The position numbers and the translations under genes were made by a program. From Opeltia flavorubescens (lineage: Eukaryota > Ascomycota > Lecanoromycetes > Teloschistales > Teloschistaceae), in the NCBI GenBank assembly GCA_000442125.1, contig KE546968.1:957932-1021931 (forward strand): a stretch of 64,000 nt of DNA, given 5' to 3'. A model generated the notes under the pieces. That model saw nothing but the letters and a program-made list of their open reading frames with translations. It did not search any database and was not told the origin of the DNA. Below are positions 13,037-25,672 of the stretch, piece by piece; the first letter of the stretch is position 1, and each line of letters starts with the position of its first letter.

Positions 13037-14548
13037 GCTTTCGATATTCTTATTTTTATTACTAGAGCTACTAATCTCCGAAGTAATATAACCTGGATTA
13101 GTATTTAGTAATCTCGAGTTAAAGTTTATAAACTAATTATTATTTAAATAGATAGATTTAAATAGATAATCGCCTTTAATAATTATTTAATAAAAAGTAG
13201 AGAAAGAATTTTAAAGATATAATAATTATATTAATATTTATAGTAAATATAAAAATTTTAAATATTAACCGGTCTAATATTAGTTATAAATTTAAATTAG
13301 TCTTTATTTATATTTCTATTACCGTATAATATATATATATCTACTAGAATAAGCGGGTTAAAGTTCTCCAAGTTCTTTTTATTCGATTTAAATACTTTAG
13401 AATTTTTATAATACCGATTTTTAACTTTAATAATATATTTATACGTATTATTTATATCGTTTATAATATTATCTAATATTATAAATAGCTTTTAATTTAT
13501 TAATAGAGAGTCGGTACTAAAAATTATATCCGGAAATAGAGCTTGGGATCTATAGAATACCTAGGATCCTATAGCGGTAAAATAAAATAAGATTATTTAG
13601 GGGAGTTTTTCCTATTAAAGGATAATATATCTTATTATTAGTATATTAAATTTATTTTTTTAACTAGTTAAATATTTACTTTTATACCGATAATTTAAAC
13701 GCTACTTATTTTATAAACTTTATACTAGGTTAATTATTTTAACTCTACTATAAAATATAGTATATTATATCTTATTATCCTTATAATATATTAGGCTAGA
13801 CTATAGCTCTATTATTTTCGTTTAGCGATTATAAAACCAGACTCACGTTCGTTATTAGACCTATATCTAGTATAATTCAGTTGGTTAGACGAGTATAATT
13901 TTAACGCCGAATAGTAGGCTAAAATCTAGAGAATATTGTTTATTTAGTAATTCGTAATTATAAAAAATAAAAGAATATAGATATATTATTATAGATTTTA
14001 TAAAATTATAAATTTAATTTTTCTAGTTTTTAAATTAGAATAGTATAAATAAAAAATATAAAAAAAGTAACGATAATAAATAAAAAAAAAATAAAAATAG
14101 TAAATAAAAGAGCGATAAAAATAATAATTAGTATTTTAATCGCCGACTACCTTTTAAGGATATTATATTAATAGCCCGAACGATAAAAAGTTTTATATAA
14201 TAAATTTAACCTATTATAAAACGTTTTAACGCGCTAAATTCTATTTAAAAAAAAGGCGATAAAAATAATAGTATTAATAGAGATATAAATACGGGTTCGT
14301 TTTATAATTTAGTAGAATTGAATATATTATTTAATAATATATTTATAGAGCTATTCTTTAATATAAATAATAATTATTATTAATAATCTAAATCTATTGG
14401 TCGATTAATAAGCGCGTTAGTTATTTATAGTACTAATATAGTATCTAGCGGCCTAAATACTAGCGTTACTATAATATCGATTAAATTTTCTATTAGATTT
14501 TAATATCTAAATATAATTATCGGTCGGAATTTTTTTATTATAAATTTT

Positions 14549-14878
14549 TTAACTATTAAAAGCTCTCTAACCTCTAATTAACCGATTATTCGACGCTTTT
14601 TTAGTTCCGGTAAGCCGATTATTTAAAGTTTTTTAATCTTTAACGGGTCGATTATTTAACGCTTCTTTAGCCTCGATAAATTAATTATTTAAAGCTTTTT
14701 AATTTCTAGTAAATCGATTATTTAAGGCTTTCTAATTCCTAATAGGCCGGTTATTCGAAGCTTTTTAGACTTTAACGGATCAACCGTTTAGAACTCTTTA
14801 ACCCCTAATAGGTCGAGTAATCGAGACTCTTTAATTTATAGCGTGTTAATAGCTAGAGACTCTAGTAATAGAAACTCG
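14549..14878. repeat. 33-bp tandem repeat, about ten units, RIP-decayed
   Basis: Units of exactly 33 bp start at 14,549, 14,582, 14,615, 14,648, 14,681, 14,714, 14,747, 14,780, 14,813 and 14,846. The best-preserved ones open with CCGATTATTTAA or TCGATTATTTAA and continue with GCTTTTTAA. Phase is kept through all units with no indels, while bases vary almost entirely by transitions. Thirty-three bases equals eleven codons, so this looks like a fossil of an 11-residue protein repeat. The last two units are the weakest matches. Confidence 0.75.
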
Positions 14879-17800
14879 CTAGCGTTTTTATTTATTATAT
14901 TATTTTTATCGGAATAAAATACTTTAATAATTTTATCTACTATTTATTAAATATAATAAGATTGGAATATTTTTATAAAACCCTTTTAGTATATTTATAT
15001 TTACGCCCGTTTTATTCTCGTATATTTTATCGCTATATTTAAATAGCCGGCGCTTTTAATATTATAGCTGTTATTTATTAATCTACTACTCTTTTTTTTT
15101 ATTATAGTAGTTATTCCCGGCCTAATAATTTATATAAATACGGTATTACTAACTTTTACGGATTATTTAATAACGTAAATATATTAAATTTATAGTATCG
15201 GCTAGATTTATAGTTACTACTACAGCTTGTTTTTATTTTTTAGTTTCTATATTTTTTTAAAAACTTATTTTTTTTATTTTTATTTAAGTACTATAAACTT
15301 TAAAAGCGATATATATTAGAAGATTAAAATTAGGACCGATAATATCTTATATTAAATCTTCGACTATTTAAATTACTACTCTTTTTATAAAAATAAGGTT
15401 CGAAAATATTAGTATATCTTTTTAATATTCAAAAAAAATTAATATTTGTTTTTTTAATACTAGATAAAAATTTATAAGTTCCTATCTAATATTTCGGATA
15501 TTCTACTTATTTTTTATTAATATATTTTTATATTCTCGGACTTATTAATTTATAAATTGAATATTATTTAATTATAAATTAAGAGTATTACTAATAATAG
15601 CTCGCGGGACGTTATTATCGAATAGTAATATATTAATTAGAAAATCTCTAATATTATCGCGATTTAGTAGAAGCGATATTAATATATTAAAGATCTAGGT
15701 ATTTATATATAAAAATAGCTTAAATTAATAGTTAAATTAACTAATAGATATATAAAATTAATTAAATATAGTAAAGATTAAATATTAAAAGTTAAAAGAG
15801 TTAAAAAGAAAAAATAATTTATTAATAGGCGATTTAAACGTAAAATTAGACTTTTTATAATATTAATAAAGGATTTAAAGGAACTAGACGATTTAATAAA
15901 AAAATTTAAAGTTTTTTATTATAAAACAAAGGTATTATACGCAATTTTTAGTATTATTAAAGCGAATATTATCTAGATTAATAACGCACTCGATATCTTT
16001 ATAAATAATAAGTTTAATATTAAAATCTATTTTTAGTTAGGCCCGAATAGATAAAAGAAATTTTAAAATTTTATAGAAGAATTTTAATTAGAAGTTTAAC
16101 GCGTATAAAAAACTATTGGTTGTATATAAATAATTAAGCGGAGCGAAAATAAAAAAAACGAACTAGACTTTAAAGATTAATATATTATAATAGATTTTAC
16201 TAGTTAAAATTACTATACGGGATTTAAGAAAAGTACTAGATTCTTTTAGAAATTAATAGCTATACTAAAAGCGGATTTTTAGTATATTATTATTAAATTC
16301 TTTACAGCCGATTATAATTTATTAATTTTTATAGATTAAATATATAATATAATTTTATATCTTTATATTAGATTATTTAATTTTTAATATTTATTTCTAC
16401 AATTTATTTAATCTATAGATAATATCGGATATCGCGTTTAAAAACTATATTAGTATTATTAAAAGCTTTTTTTCGAAATTTTATTAAATAATTAGATTTT
16501 ATCTCGTTAGTAGGCGATTTATAATAATATAGAGAACTTATATATTAAATTCCGCGACTAGAATATTTTAAAACTTTCTTTTATCCGGAAAATATAAAAG
16601 TAATATTTTAAAGTTTAAAGTCTAGCTTTACTTTTAATAGCTTCTTTTATTAATAAATACGAGTTAAATTATACTCTATAAATATTTATAGCCTGCCTAT
16701 ATATATATAAATTAATTTTTATTCGATCTATAAAGTTATTAGTATTTTATTATTATTTATCTACGTTTAAAATTAAATAAAATTTCTATTATTTAAATAA
16801 TCTTATTTTTAGAGGTTTTATCTATAATAATTCGATATTTTTTTAGCTATTATAAGTATCCGGTAATAAAATAGGGTTATAGAATAAATATAAAGGTTAA
16901 AGATATTAAATTAATTTTCTTTATTTAAAAAACTATTTTAGTATTTTATTTATACTTCTATTATTTATATTTATATAATAAAATTATTCTGTAATTAAAG
17001 TAGTATAGTTTATTTCTTCTTTTAATTTTTAAATTAATACCTATTTATAGTCTTATAGTAAAAAAAAAATATAAAAATATAGTATATAGCTGGATTATCG
17101 CTGTATTTAATTATACCGCGTATTGTTTTTTTAATATTTATTTTTAATATTTAATAAAACTTGCGGTATCGATAAATATTAATAATAAATCGTATATATT
17201 TCTAATTATAATATAAAAGTTTTTAAAATAGGTAATTTTCTATTTTTAAAGCTTTTTAGCCGTTATAAAATCCGGAGGTTAATTTTATTTTAACCGTATC
17301 GCGTTTTATATTAAAGGACTATATAAAAGTTTCAGCCGTTTTTTTTTTACTAATAGTACTAATAGTTTTCTTTTAGGCTATCGCAGATTTTACTATTTTT
17401 ATACTAGTATAAACTATATTAATTAGTAATATATCGTTTAAAAAACTTTTATTATATAAATTTTAATATTAATACTTCCGTTTTCGGGTTAAAAACCGAA
17501 TCGGTTATATTATATTATAACTATCCTCGGGATTATATTATATTAGATTTTAAAATTTTTTACTTTAATCCCCTAATAGCCGATTTTAAAATAATATAGC
17601 GTTTTTAGATATATAATTTCTATCGACCGCTAATATAATATATTTTTCTCGCTTATTAGGGTTAAAGCAGCGACTTTTTTATCGTGCTATTATTTTAGAT
17701 AATAGTTCTATATAATCTAGTTAAATATAAGTATATTTTATAATAGGNGATTTTTTAAAAGGACGGATTAACTATTTAATGGAATTTAATAATAATAAAA

Positions 17801-20800
17801 TAAAAAGCTTTTTTCGAGTATTAAAAAAATTTAAAAAACTCCCTTTTAAAAAAAAAAAAAATAATTAAAAATTAATTCTAAGATAAAAACTAAATTAAGG
17901 ATATTTAAAAAAGATAATAAGGTAATAGAAAAAAATAAAGTAAAATAACTCGTAAAATTTAATAAAAAATAAAATTAGAAATATCTATAATATTTATATA
18001 TTATAATATTTATTAATTAGAGTTTTATAATATAATTTAAAATTATATTAAAAATTTTACTTATAATATTATATATTTAATATTTTATTTAGCGAGTTTA
18101 AAATAAAAAAGTACTTTAAATTAAATTTAAAAAGGTATTTATAAGCGAAATATAATAATAATTAATTAAATTCTTTAAAAAAATAAATATACAATTAAAA
18201 TTAAATATAAAAACGTTTTTTTTAATTTATATTTCCTTTTTCGCTGAACCGGTTTTTTTATTCTAAACTCGTCAACCTATATAGTTTAAAGCTAACGGAT
18301 AGTTTATTATTTTTTCCCTCGGTATTTAGTTTTTACTATATAACTATAAAAGTACTTTAATATTATAGGGATAATATTTATTAGAAAAGCTAGTTGTTTT
18401 ATTAAATTTATCCTAGATTTCGGTATAGGCGTCTCTTAAAATCTGGGTTGAGATATTAGTAATATTAGAGTATCTAGTATTTTTTTTTCCCGAATCTATT
18501 TACTTATATAATCACGTTGGTGTTATAATCGCTTTTAGAAACGAGACCGCGTGTTTATATATATAAATAGTTAATCTCGTTAAATAAACGGATAAAAAGT
18601 ATTTAAAATAAAAGAGTAACCGCTTTATACGGCCTTACTATACTACTAGATAATATAGATTCAGGTAGTAGCTAGTAGTCAGTCGGCTGGGTAATATCCC
18701 GAGGTTATATTTAATTTCTATTATTTTTAAACTCGATAAATCTTTAAAAAGCTATTTTAAATAATTTAAATAGCTAAAAAGCTTTATTAAAAAAATTTAT
18801 AATTAGAAAAAATTTTATAATATAGCTAGTAATAGGACTAATCTAAAATATTTACTAGCTAGCTTATATTTTACAAATAGTATATTTATTTAAAAGAAGT
18901 AGGTTTTTTTTAATATTAATATAATTTTAATATTTTTTATAATCGTTACTTTTACTATTTTCGCTATATTAAAGGTATTACTATTTTATATTATCCTTTA
19001 ATAAACCGTCGCGTCGCTATAGAGAGTTTTCCGAACTTATAATAGAATTTATAGATAAATTTAATTAAAGGTTATTTATATCTATTATTAATTTAATTTT
19101 ATTTTTTTCTGCGTATTAGTTTTTATAGAGAGATAATTTAAATAATAAAATCCGATAAACGTTTAAAATAAAGGAATAGTTAAAAGTAATATAAAAAATT
19201 TAAATATATTATTAACTATTTAAATAGAAAAAAGAACTAAAATTATAATTTTTTTATATAATAGGCAAATTCCCTTAGTTCCTATTAATCGCGGAAAAAA
19301 GTTTTAGATAAATTATACTACTTTTTAGTAAAAAATTTATATTTATAGCTATAATATTCCTTTTTCGCTTAAATTTAAAGGCAGCGATTAAAAAGATTTT
19401 ATATATATATAATTTAGAATATTAATAAAAGGGTTATCCCGATTATTTATATAATAAATAGAATTTAGTATAATATAAAGGTAATAAAAGTTATAAAATC
19501 TATAAAATAGTTATTAAAGTACGCTTCTAGAAAAATATAAATTTTATTCGGTTTATAATTATTTAAAATTATATATATACTATATATAGAAAAAGAGAAT
19601 TATATTATATAACCCGAGATTAAATTAAAACGCTTTTTTATAATAATTCTAACCCGCGGTCTCTATTTTAAAAATATAATCTTTAATTTTTAAATTAATA
19701 TAATTAATTAAACCTATATATATAAAAAAAACCGATAATTATTATATTTATAATAATTTTAATTTAGTATAATCTATTATAAAAAAATTCTTCGCTTTTT
19801 TATATTTATAACTTTTTTATTATTAAACGAAAACCGCTATAAAAAAACGGCCGTTTAATAAACTTTCTTTAATATATAAATTTAATTCTTTTCCTTTTTT
19901 TTTAATTAAATATATTCGATATTTACTAGACTTTATATTTTATTAATTAAATAAAAAAAAGTTTATAAAAATAAGCTTTTTTAATTTAACTTTCCTTCCG
20001 ATATAATTATTTATTTAAATCCTCGATTTTATTTACAATTTTTATAAATTTTTTATTAATCTGTAAATAGATTATTTATAGATATAGGCGCTAGGTTTTT
20101 ATCGACTTGATTTCCTTTTTACGGTATTACTGGATACTAATAAGCTTGCTAATTTTTTTAAATACTTTTTTAGCGATTTAAAATTCCGGGATACTTTAAT
20201 TTTTAAAATAATATACGCTAAATATTATAAAAGGGCTATTTAATAGGCTTTTATATTATTTTTCTATATATAATATTATTAATATATCGATATAGAAGGT
20301 AATAGGTAGTATTTTTTCCTTTAACTTTATTTCTTTTATTATATTATATAATATATTATTTTTTAAAGTTATAAATATATAATAATCTTTTTTCGAATTT
20401 TTAATAGTATTTATTAAAAAGCGGGTATTAAAATTATATATTATATTTTACTAGAAAAAATTAATAAAAAAGGGTTAGTAAAGTTTAAATAATTTATTTA
20501 GAGATTCTTCGCGTTGTTTATCTTCGCTAGATATATCGGACGATTTAAACGAGGATAGCCGTTTATAAATATTTTATAGGATTTTAATATTAGATAAATG
20601 CTTTATATTAAAATTTTCGTAGGCGTTAAATAAATAGTCCGATATTTTTACTAGTATAATCTTTATTTTATAGATAATAAAAAAGTTAAATAAAATTTAA
20701 TAGGATAAAAAAAAATAAAAGAATTTAAAAAACCTATAAAGATTATAAATTAGAACTAGTATTTTCCTATAGAAATTTATTAAGATCGGCTTTTTCTCGT

Positions 20801-23800
20801 TTATTTCCGATTATCGATAGAAATAAATTTCTAATACGCCTCTAATATAAACGCTATTTTACTAATATATTTTTAATTTTAAGCTTTAGAAGATCGGTAA
20901 AATAGATTTTTTAATACTTGTTAGTTATTTATATAATTACCTATAGACTACCTTTAATTTATAGAGTAATTCTATTAATATAATTTAAAAAATTATCCTA
21001 TTTAAATAGTTTTAAAATATAATTATAAAATATAATTATATTTATAAAAATAGTATATTTTTTAAAAAAGATTTTTATATAGTAGAGGAATAAACTAAAA
21101 TACTATATCTTATAATAGTTTATAGTTATCAGGCTATTTTTTTTTATACTAGCTTATTAGTTTTTTAAATATAAAATTATTTTTTAATAGGCTCGATTAA
21201 TTTTATATTTTTATATCCCTTTTTTCTTCGTTTTATATATTTGTCTATTATCTAGTATATATTAATAGAAGTTATAACTAGGTTAAAATAAATTCGAAAG
21301 GTATTTATTATATATATTAAAGCCTATATTAAAAGCTGTACTAAATATTAATATTCCTATATAAGGCTGGGTATTAGATATTATTATAGTCGAATATTTA
21401 TTCGGCGATATAACCGATTATATTATAAAAAAGAATATTATTAAAATTTATTTATTATTATTTAATATATATTAGACGACGCTATAATTATTAGTTATAA
21501 TAATTATTTTAACGTAACGATTAGTTCTAAAGTTTTAGATAATTAATATATAAATTAGCTATTTAATTCGAGGAGTCCTTTAATAAATTTCTTAGTATCT
21601 ATAATTACTTTAATAAACTCTACTCTACTTAAATAACATTTTTTACCGGGTTTATTTTTATCTATAACTAGCTCTAATTAAATTTAATAGAATTCCTAGA
21701 ATAATTTTTTAAATTTCCAGATATTGGACTATTAAAATATATAATATTAGAGGGTCGGATTCTAGCTAATATTAATAATATAAATTCTTTTAATTTTATA
21801 TAAATTAGTTTTTTTATAATTTAAGCCTTCGGGTTTTATATTCCCTCCTTAAATATTATTTAATCGCGAAGATAATCTAATAATAGGATAACTAGATAGA
21901 TATTTCACTCCTTCTAACTATACGATAACGCTAGATTTAATATAGGACTCGACGCCTTTTAATAGGCTATTATAATAAGAATAAATATAAAGTTTATAAA
22001 ATTTTCTACTCTTTTATAAATCTATAAGTATAACCTATTAAAGTTACTTTTATAACTAATCTAGATCCGATTATTTCCCTCCTTTAAATATTATAAATAC
22101 CCGAAATTTAATACTATTAAAAGGCCTAATATAATAAAATTAAATATTAAAGTTATCGACTCCTTTATAATTACCGGTATCTATTAATAAAAATATGTAG
22201 TATAATTTTAATATTCGTTTAATACTATTAATAGAACTTTAAAATATTAAAAAAAATAAAAATAATAATATTAGTTTAAACTCTAACTTAAATAATAATA
22301 GTTTATCGAAATTTCTAAAATATAAAAAAAAAGCGTTTATTAAAAGCCGAAGCGCGATTACTTTTATTAAACTTTTTATATTAAATTATATTATTAAATT
22401 CTTTAAAATAATCTTTAATTAAAAATAAAAAATAAGCTAGTTATTATTTATAATACGGAATAAATTCCTTAAAATATATATAATTTTCTATTTTTTATAA
22501 GATATAAAACTTAATTATTTAGGGACCTATATTCTAGTTTTTTAAGCGATAAAGGCGATAGATCTATTAAATATTATATAGTTTTTCGATAAATATATAC
22601 CTCTAACCTTTAATAATAATTGTATTTTTTAAAAATCTAAAGATTATTTAATAAGTTTAGTATAATTAGTCGTTTGGTTTTTAAAGAAGTAGTTTTACTA
22701 AAATAAAAAGTTTAATAATTATATCGGCTATAGTAAAAACTAATTTGTAAATATTTTATATTTATATTACTATAATAATTATATAGTTCTTTTTTATTTA
22801 ATTTATAAAGGAGCCGATATTAATTAAAATAGTAATCGGTATTATATAAAAATATATCTTTTATATTAGAATAATATAGATATTCCAAAATATTATATAA
22901 AGTACTCGCTTTTTTATTTATTTTAAGTAAAATATTTTAATTATTTAAAATTAATAAAGTTTTTATTAATATTTTATATAATATACTGCTTTAATTATAT
23001 TTAAAATATTTTATATTTAATTTTATATTTTACGGATAGCTATAGGTTTTAACTAGCCGGCCTCCTGCCCGAAACCTAGATATTATAAATATCCGACCTA
23101 TAAGATATAGTTTTCGACTAGGTTTTTAATAATTAAAATTAATTTTAATCAGATCGAATCGAAATATAAAAGTTTAAAAAAGGAAAATAAATTTAATCTA
23201 GTTTATATTTTTTATAATTCGTTTTATACTTTTAAAGGTTTAATTAATCTATAGAATTATTAAATTAGAAAATATAAAGATATAGAAACCGATAAATTAC
23301 TAGTAGATATCGTTAATATAACTAGTTTTTAGGATTACTATTAGTAGAATTATAGCGAAAGTAGAAAAAAAAACCCTATTTAAGCTAAAGTATATTAAAT
23401 ATAAAGCGATAGGTTTATATAATAAACCGTTCTTAATTGGAATATTTATTAATAAAAATAAGCTAAAGCGTTAAAAGCGTTTACTATTTATTTTTATTAA
23501 ATATTTTTATTATATTTTTACAAGATTATATATCCGTTTTTTAAAACTTTAATTATTTTTTTATTTTATTTTAGAAATAATTATTCCAACTACTAAATAT
23601 ATATATAAAATATTATTATTATACTTTTTAAATTTTTTATTTTTTAATTTTTTTAAAAATATAAACTAGTTATAAATTAATTTATTACTTAATATTATAG
23701 ATTTAATATCCTTTTTAAAATATAAATAGAATATAAAATCTGGTTAAAAATATTAATCGAGGTAGAAGTCTATTATATTAAATATTTTTACTTTTTATTA

Positions 23801-23957
23801 AAGCTTTATAATAATAAACGCCTAAATTTCTTTTTAAAATATCTTTTTTTAAAGGCTTGCACGGATTTTATTAAAATTTTTAGCTATTAAATTATAAATA
23901 TACTTAATATATCGCTATAATTAATTAACCGCGTATTATAAACAATTTTATACCTTA

Positions 23958-24275
23958 TTTAATATATCTAAAGGTATTATAATTAAAGAAGTAGTAGTTA
24001 TTTAGTTTAAAAGATTAGAAGATATTATAATTAAAAGGATAGTAGTCGTTTAAATTGAAATAATAATAGTCGTCTGGTTTAAGAAATTAGAAGGTATTAT
24101 AATTAGAAGAATAGTAGTTATTTTAATTAAAATAGCGGTAGTCGTCCGGTTTAAAAGATTGGAAGGTATTATAATCGAAGGAATAGTAATCGTTCGAGTT
24201 AAAATAGTAGTAGTTGTTCGGTTCGAGAGATTGGAAGATATTATAGTCGAAAATACTAAAATTATTTAGTTTTAG
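23958..24275. repeat. 72-bp tandem repeat, three full and two partial units, RIP-decayed
   Basis: Full units start at 24,010, 24,082 and 24,154; a partial unit precedes them and a degenerate one begins at 24,226. The core reads AGATTGGAAGGTATTATAAT followed by an AGTAGT-rich half and ends in GTCCGGTTTA or a variant. Spacing is exactly 72 bp. The unit sequence differs from the other 72-bp array near 12.8 kb. As elsewhere in the island, differences between units are almost all transitions and the length is a multiple of three. Confidence 0.7.
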
Positions 24276-24290
24276 AGAATAAAGACGGTC

Positions 24291-24625
24291 TAAATTATAA
24301 TATTATTAGTTATTTAAATAGAGATAGAAGTTATTTAAAATAGATTACTAGAAGCGGTCCGAATTATAATATTATTAGCTATTTAGATAAAAAGAGAAAA
24401 TATAGTCTAATTTAAAGAGCTACTCGGTTCTAATAATTATAAATAAGTTTATATTAGTTAATTCGAAATACTAGAAGTAATTTAAATTATAATATTAGTA
24501 GTTAATTAAATTATAATAATAGTTATTTTTAACCCCCCCGGTAGAAAAGTAGAGGTTTTTTAGTTTAGAATACCGGAGCTGGGCCGGATTATAATATTAG
24601 TAGCTAATTAAATCGAAAGAAAAAG
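24291..24625. repeat. irregularly spaced AATTATAATATTA motif repeats
   Basis: The motif AATTATAATATTA(T/G)TAG(T/C)TA recurs at 24,293, 24,362, 24,485 and 24,587 (with GATT in place of AATT in the last). The intervals are 69, 123 and 102 bp, each a multiple of three. The motif lies directly downstream of the 72-bp array, and both may have belonged to one repetitive coding region. A fifth possible copy near 24,653 does not keep the three-base phase. Confidence 0.5.
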
Positions 24626-25565
24626 TATTATTTAATTTAGAATATTTTTAGTTTATAATATTAGCGGAGGTCGAAGCGGGAGTAGAAGTTATAAAATATT
24701 AGTAGGAGGTTGGAATATTATTATAGAAGGGTTTATATAATTACCTTCGATAGTTATATTATAACGACGCTATATTTCTATAATACCTGTTTAATTTATT
24801 ACGGTTATAGATAGTTAATATAGGTTTTACTAAAATTTACCGGTTGTTTTAATATTAGGTTTAATAGTAGGCTATATAATAGGTTCGATAATAGAATAAA
24901 CGGTTATAAGTTTAGTTTAATAAATTTAATATATATTTATTTAATTTATTAAAAGTTAAAATAAATTAATTAAAATTTATAAAACTTTATTAATTAGTTT
25001 AAATTATTTTAAAAATATTATTTTAGAAGTAAATAAATTATTATATTTTAAAATTAAAGTAAAATAAAACTAGATTTCTATAATAGCTGTTTACTTTTTT
25101 ATAAATAAAGACGAAGATATTAGAACTCGCGGTTTTTTAGCGATTAGTATTATTTATAGTATAAGAAATATTATAGGTATATTTATTAATATAACTATAA
25201 TAAATCGGTCTATTATTTTTAAACTTTCTATTTATAAAGTATAGTCGCGTAATTATAAATTTATCTTTTATTTTTTATTTAAAGGTTTTCGTATCTTTTT
25301 ATTAGAAAATATTATTACGCCGTTTATATACTCGCTTTTAGTATTAGTAATATCCGATTCTAGTTAATAAAATTCGTTTTTTAATATATCCTCGCTATTA
25401 TATATTACTACGGCTTTTTTTAAACGGCTTCGTATAGATTATTATACCTAATTTATAATAGAATATTATCGTTTTTTTATTTGGGCCGATTTTATTTATT
25501 TTATAATATTAACTTTAAATTTACTATTTACAATTTTTATTTTATATTCTACTTTTTTTTTATTT

Positions 25566-25672
25566 AAACGATTTTTAATAATTTTATTATATATAGCTAT
25601 TATTAAATTAATATTTTTTTTATTAAAACGGTTTTTAATAATTTTATTATATACGGTTATCGCTAGATTAAT
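25566..25672. repeat. 60-bp tandem duplication, RIP-decayed
   Basis: Two adjacent copies begin at 25,566 (AAACGATTTTTAATAATTTT) and 25,626 (AAACGGTTTTTAATAATTTT), exactly 60 bp apart; the second is recognisable for about 47 bp. Differences are A/G and T/C transitions. The period is again a multiple of three. Confidence 0.55.

Noticed and set aside
11630-15325. Near-identical words CTATAAACTTTAA and GCGATATATATTA at about 11,640 and 15,292 as a dispersed repeat
   Set aside because: They match over about 26 bases with a 2-base gap, too short in such low-complexity AT sequence to claim a duplication.
23958-24275. CRISPR-like array
   Set aside because: Units are directly adjacent with no unique spacers; this is a plain tandem repeat in fungal DNA.
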